From the NCBI GenBank assembly GCA_030151255.1, contig JASLED010000035.1:1-33984 (forward strand): a DNA stretch of 33,984 nucleotides. Reading direction: 5' to 3'. How positions within the stretch are numbered: position 1 is the stretch's first letter; every line of letters begins with the position of its first letter. The notes beneath the pieces were generated by a model. It saw nothing but the letters and a program-made list of their open reading frames with translations. It made no database searches and was not told the DNA's origin. Positions 24,554 through 32,742 of this stretch are shown one piece after another. A program made the position numbers and the translations under genes. The DNA is from Flavobacterium sp. (GTDB taxonomy: Bacteria; Bacteroidota; Bacteroidia; Flavobacteriales; Flavobacteriaceae).

Positions 24554-24635
24554 AAATAACAGATATCTTGCCTTATTGGTAAAATTTAATTGTATTTTTG
24601 ACGTTCAACATAACACATATTTTAAGTTTAAAACT

Positions 24636-25292
24636 ATGAAATTTTTTATTGACACGGCTAATTTAGAGCAAATTAAAGAAGCAGAATTGTTGGGTGTATT
24701 AGACGGAGTGACTACTAATCCTTCTCTAATGGCAAAAGAAGGCATTACCGGAGCAGAAAACATTTTAAATCACTACAAAGCAATTTGCGAAATTGTTGAA
24801 GGAGATGTTAGTGCAGAAGTAAATGCTATTGATTATGAAGGAATGATTAAAGAAGGTGAAGAACTTGCAGCTTTAAATCCACAAATCGTTGTAAAATTAC
24901 CAATGACAAAAGAAGGGATAATGGCTTGTAAATATTTCTCTTCTAAAGGAATTAAAACAAATGTTACTTTGGTTTTTTCTGCCGGACAAGCGCTTTTAGC
25001 AGCTAAAGCAGGTGCAACATACGTTTCTCCTTTCATTGGTCGTTTAGATGATGTTTCTACAGACGGTTTAGTTTTGATCGAAGATATTCGTCAAATCTAT
25101 GATAACTACGGATATGAAACGCAAATTTTAGCAGCATCTGTTCGTCACACTATGCATATTGTAAACTGTGCAAAAATTGGCGCTGATGTTATGACAGGAC
25201 CTTTATCTGCAATTTTAGGCTTATTAAAACATCCATTAACTGATAATGGTTTAGCACAATTCTTAGCAGATTACGCAAAAGGAAATAAATAA
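24636..25292 (+). CDS. fsa: Fructose-6-phosphate aldolase / transaldolase-like protein
   Basis: A 218-residue class I aldolase of the transaldolase family (small FSA/TalC type). M-K-F-F-I-D-T-A-N-L starts the barrel; T-T-N-P-S-L (26-31) and the Schiff-base lysine K87 in V-V-K-L-P-M follow, then A-A-S-V-R-H. Whether it acts as fructose-6-phosphate aldolase or as a transaldolase (common annotation in Bacteroidota) cannot be settled here. An upstream TTG start is rejected because it lies before the TATTTTTG box (24593-24600). The ATG at 24636 gives the conserved N-terminus. A palindromic terminator follows at 25328-25363. Confidence 0.92.
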   Translation: MKFFIDTANLEQIKEAELLGVLDGVTTNPSLMAKEGITGAENILNHYKAICEIVEGDVSAEVNAIDYEGMIKEGEELAALNPQIVVKLPMTKEGIMACKYFSSKGIKTNVTLVFSAGQALLAAKAGATYVSPFIGRLDDVSTDGLVLIEDIRQIYDNYGYETQILAASVRHTMHIVNCAKIGADVMTGPLSAILGLLKHPLTDNGLAQFLADYAKGNK

Positions 25293-25327
25293 TCCTTATA
25301 CAAACTTATTTACAAACTATACAAACA

Positions 25328-25363
25328 AAAAAAAACCTATCGAATATTCGATAGGTTTTTTTT
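25328..25363. terminator. Perfect 36-bp palindromic bidirectional terminator
   Basis: The stem ACCTATCGAAT/ATTCGATAGGT is flanked by eight A and eight T. It lies between the convergent fsa and gltS stops and serves both. Confidence 0.92.
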
Positions 25364-25375
25364 GTATAAACTATT

Positions 25376-26584
25376 TTATGAAATAAAAACTAAGAATAAA
25401 TTTAATATTAATGCGTTTAAAATATCAATAAAAAATGCCCCAACTAAAGGAATAATTAAAAAGGCTTTATACGATGGACCAAAACGATTGGTTACAGCCT
25501 GAATGTTTGCAACTGCTGTTGATGTTGCTCCTAATCCAAAACCGCAATGCCCAGCGCTTAAAACTATTGCATCGTAATCTTTTCCCATAAAACGATAAGT
25601 TATATTGGCAACGAAAAACAACATCATAACTACCTGAATAATTAAAATGAATAAAACAGGAAGTGCCAAATCTACAATCAACCATAGTTTTAAAGACATT
25701 AGTGCACATGCTAAAAACACAGACAGACCAACATTTCCTAAAACATCAATTGTAGTGCTATTTACTTTTTGCTTTAATACATGTGTAAGTGTGTTTCTTA
25801 ACACCACACCTATAAATAAACACCAAACAAATGAAGGTAATTTAAAAGAAAATTGCGAGTTCCATTCGGCAAGAAGATTACCAAAAACAAGGCAAATAGC
25901 AAGCATGGTAATGGTAAGCATTACCGTTTGATAAGTTATTTTCTTTGAAGAATCTGCATTTCCTAAATCATCATGTGTTTCTTCTTGATGTTTGATTTCT
26001 TCAGGTGTAAGTTCTTTATAATTATTCTTTTTTAATAAACGATAAGCCAAAGGACCGCCTATTGATCCTCCAAAAATAAGCCCAAAAGTAGCACATGCCA
26101 TTCCTATTTCTTTTGCTCCCATTAACGGATTTCCACTTGCGGCAAAATCATTGGTCCAAGCTCCAGCAGTTCCGTGTCCGCCTGTCAATGTAATTGAGCC
26201 TGCTATTAAGCCAAATCGAAGATCAAGATTTAATATTTTTGCAAGTAAAATACCTAAAGTATTCTGACAAAGAATAAAAAAAGCAGCAATAAATAAGAAA
26301 ATAACAAGAGATTTACCTCCTTTAATTAACTTAGAAAAATCTGCATTTAACCCAATTGATGAAAAGAAGATAAGCATCATACTTTGTTGAATTGATTCGT
26401 TGAAATTAAAATCTAACTGAAAAAACGAATGAAAAATCCAAGTAACTACAGCTACTAAAAAACCACCAACAACTGGTTCTGGAATATTATACTTTTGAAA
26501 GAAATTTACTTTAGAAACGATAAAATGCCCTATTAAAAGAACAAAACAAGCAAACATAAGTGTTTCGTATATTCCGAAATCCAT
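25376..26584 (-). CDS. gltS: Sodium/glutamate symporter GltS
   Basis: A 402-residue inner-membrane carrier that imports glutamate with sodium. The 10-12 hydrophobic segments and the two inverted re-entrant loop signatures fit the ESS/GltS family: T-G-G-H-G-T-A-G-A-W (134-143) and, in the second half, A-G-H-C-G-F-G-L-G-A-T-S-T-A-V-A-N. I-P-E-P-V-V-G-G-F near the N-terminus is also typical. Length fits the family (about 400). Monocistronic, with the shared palindromic terminator after it. The 236-nt region upstream, up to the divergent guaA, holds no other gene I can see. Confidence 0.93.
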   Translation of the reverse strand: MDFGIYETLMFACFVLLIGHFIVSKVNFFQKYNIPEPVVGGFLVAVVTWIFHSFFQLDFNFNESIQQSMMLIFFSSIGLNADFSKLIKGGKSLVIFLFIAAFFILCQNTLGILLAKILNLDLRFGLIAGSITLTGGHGTAGAWTNDFAASGNPLMGAKEIGMACATFGLIFGGSIGGPLAYRLLKKNNYKELTPEEIKHQEETHDDLGNADSSKKITYQTVMLTITMLAICLVFGNLLAEWNSQFSFKLPSFVWCLFIGVVLRNTLTHVLKQKVNSTTIDVLGNVGLSVFLACALMSLKLWLIVDLALPVLFILIIQVVMMLFFVANITYRFMGKDYDAIVLSAGHCGFGLGATSTAVANIQAVTNRFGPSYKAFLIIPLVGAFFIDILNALILNLFLVFIS

Positions 26585-26789
26585 AGTAAGAATTTTTTTA
26601 TTACTAAATAAATGAAAAAAATGAGTGGTTGTAAATATACATAAATATAGCTATTTAAATAAAACATTGTTTAATTATAACTATTTTAGCTCACTTACTG
26701 TATTATTTTTTTAAATAAAGAAAACTAAAGATAAATAAAATATTGAAAAAATAAGCATAAATAGTAGTAAAAATGGAGTGCAAACTCTT

Positions 26790-26818
26790 TTGTAGTCTAA
26801 TTGAAATATCTATTTTTG
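26790..26818 (+). promoter_or_regulatory. guaA promoter
   Basis: TTG (26790-26792), an 18-nt spacer, then TATTTTTG (26811-26818). The next bases are CAT and then the guaA ATG, so transcription is predicted to start at or next to the A of the start codon. Confidence 0.75.
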
Positions 26819-26821
26819 CAT

Positions 26822-28348
26822 ATGCAACACAATGTACTTATTTTAGATTTCGGTTCGCAATACACTCAGTTGATTGCGAGAAGAGTTCGCGAGTTGAATA
26901 TATTCTGCGAAATTCTACCTTACAACAATTTACCAGAAGATTTATCAGCTTATAAGGCTGTAATTTTATCAGGAAGTCCTTATTCTGTTCGTTCAGAAGA
27001 AGCATTACACCCAGAGTTAAAAGATATTAAAGGAAAAATGCCTTTGCTTGCTGTTTGTTATGGCGCGCAATATTTGGCGCATTTCTTTGGTGGTGAAGTA
27101 GCTCCTTCAAGTACAAGAGAATACGGAAGAGCTAATCTTGATTTTATTGCAGATGATCCTTTCTTGAAGGATATTCCAGCAAACAGTCAAGTATGGATGA
27201 GTCATAGCGATACTATTAAGACTTTGCCTTCAAATGCAGTTTTGCTAGCTAGCACAAAAGATGTTACAAACGCAGCTTACAAAATAGAAGGAGAAACAAC
27301 ATATGCTATCCAATTTCATCCAGAGGTATATCATTCAACTGATGGCGCTCAATTATTAAAAAACTTTTTAGTTGATATTGCTGGTTTACAACAAGATTTT
27401 ACGCCTGCATCATTTGTGGATGATACAGTTGCTGATTTACGTGAAAAAATAGGAAGCGAAAAAGTTGTTTTAGCTTTATCTGGAGGAGTAGATTCTACAG
27501 TAGCGGCAGTATTACTGAACAAAGCTATTGGAGAAAATTTATACTGCATTTTCGTTAATAATGGATTATTGCGTAAAAATGAATTTGCAAATGTTTTAGA
27601 ACAATATAACGGAATGGGCTTAAACGTAAAAGGAGTAGATGCATCTGCTCGTTTTATGGATGCTTTAGCAGGAGTGGAAGATCCTGAAACAAAAAGAAAA
27701 ATTATTGGAAGAGTATTTATCGAAGTATTCGATGATGAATCTAAATTAATTGAAGATGCTACTTTCTTAGGGCAAGGAACAATTTATCCAGACGTTATTG
27801 AATCTATCTCTGTAAAAGGTCCATCAGCTACAATCAAATCACATCACAACGTTGGAGGTTTACCAGATTTCATGAAATTGAAAATCATAGAGCCTTTGCG
27901 TATGTTGTTTAAAGATGAAGTTCGTAGAGTAGGAGCTTCTTTGGGTATTGATCCTGAATTATTAGGTCGTCATCCTTTCCCAGGACCAGGATTAGGTATC
28001 CGTATTCTTGGTGATATTACTCCAGAAAAAGTAAGTTTATTACAAGAAGTTGACGCAATTTTTGTACAAGGTTTAAAAGACCACGGATTATATAATTCGG
28101 TTTGGCAAGCTGGAGCAATTTTATTGCCAGTAAATTCTGTTGGAGTTATGGGTGATGAGCGTACTTACGAAAAAGTAGTAGCGCTAAGAGCTGTTGCTTC
28201 TACAGACGGTATGACAGCTGATTGGGTACACCTACCTTATGAGTTTTTAATGGAAATTTCAAACAAAATTATTAATAGAGTAAAAGGTGTTAACCGAGTT
28301 GTTTACGATATTAGTTCAAAACCACCTGCAACAATTGAGTGGGAATAA
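26822..28348 (+). CDS. guaA: GMP synthase (glutamine-hydrolysing)
   Basis: Converts XMP to GMP with ATP and glutamine. The 508 residues contain a class I amidotransferase domain with the triad C79 (V-C-Y-G-A-Q), H166 and E168 (Q-F-H-P-E-V). The ATP-pyrophosphatase P-loop is S-G-G-V-D-S (220-225). The C-terminal dimerisation domain ends K-P-P-A-T-I-E-W-E. Start choice: M-Q-H-N-V-L-I-L-D-F-G-S is the conserved N-terminus, whereas a longer frame starting at 26801 would begin within the promoter. The promoter's -7 box ends 3 nt before the ATG, so the mRNA may be leaderless. A terminator (28362-28396) separates it from the LysM gene. No xanthine or guanine riboswitch-like leader is possible in this layout. 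Confidence 0.97.
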   Translation: MQHNVLILDFGSQYTQLIARRVRELNIFCEILPYNNLPEDLSAYKAVILSGSPYSVRSEEALHPELKDIKGKMPLLAVCYGAQYLAHFFGGEVAPSSTREYGRANLDFIADDPFLKDIPANSQVWMSHSDTIKTLPSNAVLLASTKDVTNAAYKIEGETTYAIQFHPEVYHSTDGAQLLKNFLVDIAGLQQDFTPASFVDDTVADLREKIGSEKVVLALSGGVDSTVAAVLLNKAIGENLYCIFVNNGLLRKNEFANVLEQYNGMGLNVKGVDASARFMDALAGVEDPETKRKIIGRVFIEVFDDESKLIEDATFLGQGTIYPDVIESISVKGPSATIKSHHNVGGLPDFMKLKIIEPLRMLFKDEVRRVGASLGIDPELLGRHPFPGPGLGIRILGDITPEKVSLLQEVDAIFVQGLKDHGLYNSVWQAGAILLPVNSVGVMGDERTYEKVVALRAVASTDGMTADWVHLPYEFLMEISNKIINRVKGVNRVVYDISSKPPATIEWE

Positions 28349-28361
28349 ATGAAAAATAAAT

Positions 28362-28396
28362 AAGTCGTTGTATATTTGTGTACAGCGACTTTTTTC
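28362..28396 (+). terminator. guaA terminator with a -7-like box in its loop
   Basis: The stem AAGTCGTTGTA (28362-28372) / TACAGCGACTT (28381-28391) has one G-T pair and is followed by TTTTT. Its loop side holds TATATTTG (28371-28378), which fits the -7 consensus for the LysM gene downstream. Confidence 0.85.
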
Positions 28397-28416
28397 GCTT
28401 TTATAAAATTGTGATT

Positions 28417-30408
28417 ATGAAAAAGAGATTTGTTATAGCTTTTGCAGCATTTATTTTGATGAATAATATAAGTTTTGCGCAAGAGTCTAATTTTATAGAA
28501 TATCGAGTTACTAAAGGAGAAACAATTAGTAAAATTGCTAGAGATAATCAGGTTTCTGTAAGTGAAATATTAAGCTTAAATCCCGATTCTAAAACAGGCA
28601 TTAAAGAAGGAGATGTTATCAGGATTCCAGGAAATAAATCCACAAAGAATAATGCTCTTAAATCAGAAACTATTGTAAATAATAGCACAAGTAATTCTTC
28701 TGATAGAAAATCTCATTTAGTAGAGCCAAAAGAAACATTATTTGGAATTAGTAAAAGATTTAATGTATCTGTAGATAATTTATATAAATGGAATCCAGGC
28801 TTACAAACTGATGGTTTGAAAGCAAATACAATTATTTATTTATCTCCAGAATTAACTTCTTCTTCAAAAGAAGCTTCATCTAACGTTTCTTCAAATTATA
28901 AAGAAATTACAATTGAAGCAAGACAAACTATTTATGGTTTGGCAAAAGAAAACGGTATTTCTGTGGATCAACTAATAAATCTAAATCCCGAATTGAAAGA
29001 TGGTTTAAAAGTTGGACAAACAATAAAAATCCCTGCTGCTGGCACTGCTTCGGCAACAAAAAAACCGAGTATAGAAGCTAAAAAAGAAATAGTTGATACA
29101 GCTGTTTCTGCCAATACAAGTGCTAATGGAAACTATACAATTGTAAAGGTAGAGCCTAAGCAAACTATTTTTAGTTTGAGTAAAGAGTATGGAATTTCCG
29201 CTGAAGAATTTTTGAATCTGAATCCAGAAGCTAAAAAAGGACTAATTGTTGGCATGGAAATTAACGTACCTGCCAATGGTGCAGCTACTAAAGTTGTAAA
29301 AACACCTGCTTTTGAATATGTAGATACAACTCCTACAGGAGGTTATGCAGAATTTAATAGAAGTTTGGACAAAAGCAGAACAAAAGAATTAGCTTTTTTA
29401 TTGCCTTTTAATATTTCTCGATTAGGAGATAATTTAGAAGATCGAATGAAAACTGATGGATTTTTAAACATGACAATGGATTTTTATTTAGGAGCAAAAC
29501 TTGCTGTAGATAAAGCTGTTGGTATGGGATTGCCATTAGTGGTTCGTACGTATGATTCAAACGAAACAAAATCATCATCAGATATAAAATCTATTTTAAG
29601 CGAAAGAGATTTTAGCACAACAGATGTAATTATTGGACCATTTTTTCAAAGTAATGTTGATGCTGCTGTAAAGGCATTGCCAAATAAAGATATTCTTTTA
29701 TTTTCACCATTGTCAAATGAAAAAGCAAGTCCTTCCAATCAATTAATTCAAACAATGCCTTATGGCGATGTGTTGAAAAAAGCATTGGTAGATTATTTTA
29801 ATAAATCAAACGCAAATATTACTGTAATTGTAGATCCAAAACGAACTTCTACAAAACAGTTTATGCAACGTTTTTATCCTTCAATAAAATTAGTTGAAAC
29901 AAGTGCTATAAAAGACATAGATAAAACCTTGGTTTCTGGTAAAAACAATGTTTTTATTTTAGATTCAAATAGTATTGAATCGGCACTTTTATTGACAGAA
30001 AAATTAAAAGGAAAAACAACTACTAATACAATTACAATTGCATCATTTGATAAAACTGATGCATTTGATTACAGCGAAATTCAAATTGAAACTTTAGTTG
30101 CACTGAATTATACATTTCCTTCTGTAACCAGAGACAGTCACTCCAATAGAGATATTAATTTTATAAACGAATATAAAGCACAAAATAATGCTTTGCCAAA
30201 TCGTTTTTCTACAAGAGGATATGATGTTACTTTAGATGTTATTATGAGAATGTTTCAAAAAGACGGATTTTATGGTACTTTAAATAGTAAAAGTGCCGAA
30301 ATTGAAAATAAATTTTCATACAGCAAAAATCCAGAAGGAACTATTAGAAATACAGGAGTTTATATCCTACAATACAATGATGATTTAACCGTAAAAGTAT
30401 TAGACTAA
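28417..30408 (+). CDS. Four-LysM protein fused to a periplasmic-binding-like domain
   Basis: A 663-residue exported protein that starts at the ATG at 28417 with a signal peptide ending S-F-A before Q. Four LysM modules follow at about 27-72, 99-144, 162-207 and 239-286; each has the [YV]-x-[VI]-x-x-[GKR]-[EQ]-T-[IL] start and the L-x-x-[LW]-N-P core, and most end V/I-P. From about 323 on (E-L-A-F-L-L-P-F-N) the protein resembles type 1 periplasmic-binding folds of the branched-chain amino-acid receptor kind. LysM modules bind N-acetylglucosamine polymers, so peptidoglycan anchoring is expected; the ligand of the second domain is unknown. Its stop overlaps the OsmC start (TAATG). This fused form is common downstream of guaA in flavobacteria, as I recall. 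Confidence 0.88.
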   Translation: MKKRFVIAFAAFILMNNISFAQESNFIEYRVTKGETISKIARDNQVSVSEILSLNPDSKTGIKEGDVIRIPGNKSTKNNALKSETIVNNSTSNSSDRKSHLVEPKETLFGISKRFNVSVDNLYKWNPGLQTDGLKANTIIYLSPELTSSSKEASSNVSSNYKEITIEARQTIYGLAKENGISVDQLINLNPELKDGLKVGQTIKIPAAGTASATKKPSIEAKKEIVDTAVSANTSANGNYTIVKVEPKQTIFSLSKEYGISAEEFLNLNPEAKKGLIVGMEINVPANGAATKVVKTPAFEYVDTTPTGGYAEFNRSLDKSRTKELAFLLPFNISRLGDNLEDRMKTDGFLNMTMDFYLGAKLAVDKAVGMGLPLVVRTYDSNETKSSSDIKSILSERDFSTTDVIIGPFFQSNVDAAVKALPNKDILLFSPLSNEKASPSNQLIQTMPYGDVLKKALVDYFNKSNANITVIVDPKRTSTKQFMQRFYPSIKLVETSAIKDIDKTLVSGKNNVFILDSNSIESALLLTEKLKGKTTTNTITIASFDKTDAFDYSEIQIETLVALNYTFPSVTRDSHSNRDINFINEYKAQNNALPNRFSTRGYDVTLDVIMRMFQKDGFYGTLNSKSAEIENKFSYSKNPEGTIRNTGVYILQYNDDLTVKVLD

Positions 30409-30815
30409 TGTTATCAAAAATTACATATTTAGGCGATTTAAGAACAGAATCTGTTCATATTCAATCAGGTGAAAAAATTATTACAGATGCTCCTGTAGAT
30501 AATCATGGAAAAGGAGAAGCATTTTCTCCAACAGACATGGTTACCAATGCAGTAGGTTCGTGCGCAATGACCATTATGGGAATCAAAGCAAATGAATTGG
30601 GCGTAGATCTTGTTGGCACAACAATTGATGTTTATAAAGAAATGCTAGCAGAACCAAGAAGAATAAAAAAAATAACATTGCATTTTCATTTATTGAGCAA
30701 TGCTTCAGACAAAGACAAAGTAATTCTTGAGCGCGTAGCTATGCATTGTCCTGTTTTACTAAGTTTAAACGAGACAATTGAAAAAGAAATAACATTTAAT
30801 TGGACAAATAAATAG
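30408..30815 (+). CDS. OsmC/Ohr-family peroxiredoxin-like protein
   Basis: A 135-residue dimeric-fold protein that probably reduces organic hydroperoxides. The two conserved cysteines are present: C52 (G-S-C-A-M) and C114 (H-C-P-V). F-S-P-T-D-M-V-T-N-A-V-G precedes the first, as in OsmC proteins. It belongs to the general OsmC/YhfA-like branch rather than being clearly Ohr. Its ATG shares a base with the stop of the LysM gene, and its stop (TAG) overlaps the GTG start of the next gene. The three are therefore co-translated. Confidence 0.9.
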   Translation: MLSKITYLGDLRTESVHIQSGEKIITDAPVDNHGKGEAFSPTDMVTNAVGSCAMTIMGIKANELGVDLVGTTIDVYKEMLAEPRRIKKITLHFHLLSNASDKDKVILERVAMHCPVLLSLNETIEKEITFNWTNK

Positions 30816-31036
30816 TGCTTCCAGATCAGAAAATTTTAATTGATTTAGCTAAAACTAAAATGCCATTTGGCAAATATGAAGGGAAATTTTTAATTGATTT
30901 GCCAGAGTATTACATTGTTTGGTATAAAAATAAAGGATTTCCAAAAGGAAAACTTGGAGATCAATTAGCGCTTATTTATGAAATAAAATTAAATGGATTA
31001 GAAACATTAATAAGAAATATTAAAAATAAGTATTAA
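30815..31036 (+). CDS. DUF3820 family protein
   Basis: A 73-residue protein with the DUF3820 signature K-M-P-F-G-K-Y-E-G-K-F-L-I-D-L-P-E-Y-Y and W-Y-x-N-K-G-F-P-K-G-K-L-G. Function unknown; in other bacteria the domain occurs alone or fused to exonuclease domains. The start is a GTG at 30815-30817 that overlaps the OsmC stop (TAGTG). The family N-terminus reaches to this GTG, and no ATG fits. Last gene of the LysM-OsmC-DUF3820 unit. The 289-nt very AT-rich gap that follows has no clear terminator. Confidence 0.9.
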   Translation: MLPDQKILIDLAKTKMPFGKYEGKFLIDLPEYYIVWYKNKGFPKGKLGDQLALIYEIKLNGLETLIRNIKNKY

Positions 31037-31291
31037 TATTGAAAAATATTCAACTCATAAGCCAAAGCTTTGTCAGAAGTGAGGTTAGTAGAAAAATAAC
31101 TATTATTTTAATCTATTAAAAACAATATTTTATAAAATAAACAGTAATTTTGTGAATATTTGATTTTTGTATCAAAAAAGAATAATAATAAAAAGAAGAT
31201 AAATCATATTATTTAGAATAAGTAAAAGAAAATTTTATTTATCAACTTGTAATTTATCGTTCATTTATTATGAAAGCATATAAAATATAAT

Positions 31292-31317
31292 TAATTTTGT
31301 AAATGTTTATTAAACAT
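31292..31317 (+). promoter_or_regulatory. -7 box and inverted repeat before the alpha-oxoamine synthase gene
   Basis: TAATTTTG (31292-31299) fits the -7 consensus, without a clear TTG upstream. The inverted repeat ATGTTTA-T-TAAACAT (31303-31317) begins at the predicted transcript start, a typical place for a repressor operator. It is also very AT-rich, so chance symmetry is possible. Confidence 0.4.
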
Positions 31318-31325
31318 ATTATATT

Positions 31326-32591
31326 ATGGTAAATGATTTATTTGACAGAATACAAAAGAATAAAGGACCATTAGGAAAATGGGCTTCACAAGCAGAAGGA
31401 TATTATGTATTTCCTAAGCTAGAAGGACCTTTATCAAATCGTATGATGTTTCATGGGAAGGAAGTTATCAATTGGAGTATTAATGATTATTTAGGTTTAT
31501 CAAACCACCCAGAAGTTAGAAAAGTTGATGCAGAGGCAGCAGCAGAATACGGAGCAGCATATCCTATGGGTGCACGTATGATGTCTGGACATACTTCAGT
31601 GCATGAACAACTTCAAGATGAATTAGCTGCTTTTGTACATAAAGAAGCTGCTTATTTATTAAACTTCGGTTACCAAGGTATGGTATCTATTATTGATGCT
31701 TTAGTAACAAAAAACGATGTAATCGTTTATGACGTTGATTCTCACGCTTGTATTATCGATGGTGTTCGTTTACATATGGGTAAACGTTTTACATACAAGC
31801 ACAATGATATTGAAAGCTTAGAAAAAAATTTAGAGCGCGCTACTAAAATGGCCGAAACTACAGGTGGAGGAATTTTGGTTATTACTGAAGGTGTTTTCGG
31901 TATGCGTGGTCAACAAGGAAAACTAAAAGAAATAGTTGCTTTAAAAGATAAGTATAACTTTAGATTACTTGTAGATGATGCTCATGGTTTTGGAACTTTA
32001 GGTGCTACAGGAGCAGGAGCAGGGGAAGAGCAAGGATGTCAAGACGGAATTGACGTTTATTTCTCAACATTTGCAAAATCTATGGCTAGTATTGGTGCAT
32101 TTGTTGCAGCAGATCAGGATGTAATTGATTATTTAAAATACAACTTACGTTCGCAAATGTTTGCAAAAGCATTGCCGATGATTTTTACTGTAGGAGCATT
32201 AAAGCGTTTGGATTTATTGCGTACTCAACCTGAACTTAAAGGTAAGTTATGGGAAAACGTAAATTTATTACAAAACGGATTAAAAGAAAGAGGATTTAAT
32301 ATTGGTGATACAAACACTTGTGTAACTCCTGTTTATTTAGAAGGAAGTATTCCTGAAGCAATGGTAATGGTAAATGATTTACGTGAAAACTATAACATTT
32401 TCTTATCAATTGTTGTTTACCCAGTAATTCCAAAAGGAATTATCTTATTAAGAATGATTCCTACAGCTACTCATACAGTAGAAGATATAAACGAAACTTT
32501 AGCTGCTTACGAAGCTATTCGTGAAAAATTAGAAAATGGTACTTATAAACGTATTGCTCAAGAAACAACTGTAGATGTTTCAAATGTTTAA
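31326..32591 (+). CDS. Alpha-oxoamine synthase (serine palmitoyltransferase / cysteate acyltransferase type)
   Basis: A 421-residue PLP enzyme of fold type I that condenses an amino acid with an acyl-CoA or acyl-ACP and releases CO2. Motifs: N-D-Y-L-G-L-S (53-59), G-A-R-M-M-S-G-H-T-S-V-H-E-Q-L (82-96), the cofactor-stacking H140, V-D-D-A-H-G-F-G-T-L-G (216-226) and the Schiff-base lysine K251 in S-T-F-A-K-S. Family members are BioF, Kbl, serine palmitoyltransferase and the cysteate acyltransferase that makes capnine for flavobacterial sulfonolipids. No biotin or threonine-degradation genes are near, so a lipid-base role is favoured but not proven. Monocistronic, with terminators at 32615-32645 and 32693-32724. 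Confidence 0.85.
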   Translation: MVNDLFDRIQKNKGPLGKWASQAEGYYVFPKLEGPLSNRMMFHGKEVINWSINDYLGLSNHPEVRKVDAEAAAEYGAAYPMGARMMSGHTSVHEQLQDELAAFVHKEAAYLLNFGYQGMVSIIDALVTKNDVIVYDVDSHACIIDGVRLHMGKRFTYKHNDIESLEKNLERATKMAETTGGGILVITEGVFGMRGQQGKLKEIVALKDKYNFRLLVDDAHGFGTLGATGAGAGEEQGCQDGIDVYFSTFAKSMASIGAFVAADQDVIDYLKYNLRSQMFAKALPMIFTVGALKRLDLLRTQPELKGKLWENVNLLQNGLKERGFNIGDTNTCVTPVYLEGSIPEAMVMVNDLRENYNIFLSIVVYPVIPKGIILLRMIPTATHTVEDINETLAAYEAIREKLENGTYKRIAQETTVDVSNV

Positions 32592-32614
32592 TACTCAGTA
32601 AGAATATATATTAT

Positions 32615-32645
32615 AAAAAAGGCTATCAATTTGATAGCCTTTTTT
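32615..32645 (+). terminator. Terminator after the alpha-oxoamine synthase gene
   Basis: The stem GGCTATCAA (32621-32629) / TTGATAGCC (32631-32639) is flanked by six A and six T. It is symmetric and so could act in both directions. Confidence 0.9.
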
Positions 32646-32692
32646 ATTTCTTAATTCGTTTAAAAAAGAAATAGAATTGAGATTATAAAACT

Positions 32693-32724
32693 AACAAAGC
32701 AAGCTAATTTTAGCTTGCTTTGTT
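32693..32724. terminator. Second hairpin between the convergent genes
   Basis: A 15-bp stem, AACAAAGCAAGCTAA (32693-32707) / TTAGCTTGCTTTGTT (32710-32724). The T-run is stronger on the plus strand, but the hairpin lies 19 nt past the stop of the minus-strand gene and probably ends it too. Confidence 0.8.
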
Positions 32725-32742
32725 TTTTGGCTTTTATCCAAT

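Noticed and set aside
24576..24635. Longer start of the fructose-6-phosphate aldolase-like gene
   Set aside because: The TTG start precedes the predicted promoter; the conserved N-terminus M-K-F-F-I-D-T-A-N begins at 24636.
26773..26955. 60-codon plus-strand frame in front of and inside guaA
   Set aside because: It is out of frame with guaA, spans its promoter and has no support of its own.
31159..31176. Hairpin TTTGAT/ATCAAA as terminator of the DUF3820 operon
   Set aside because: A six-pair all-weak stem followed by A rather than T on the plus strand; it lies over 120 nt past the stop.
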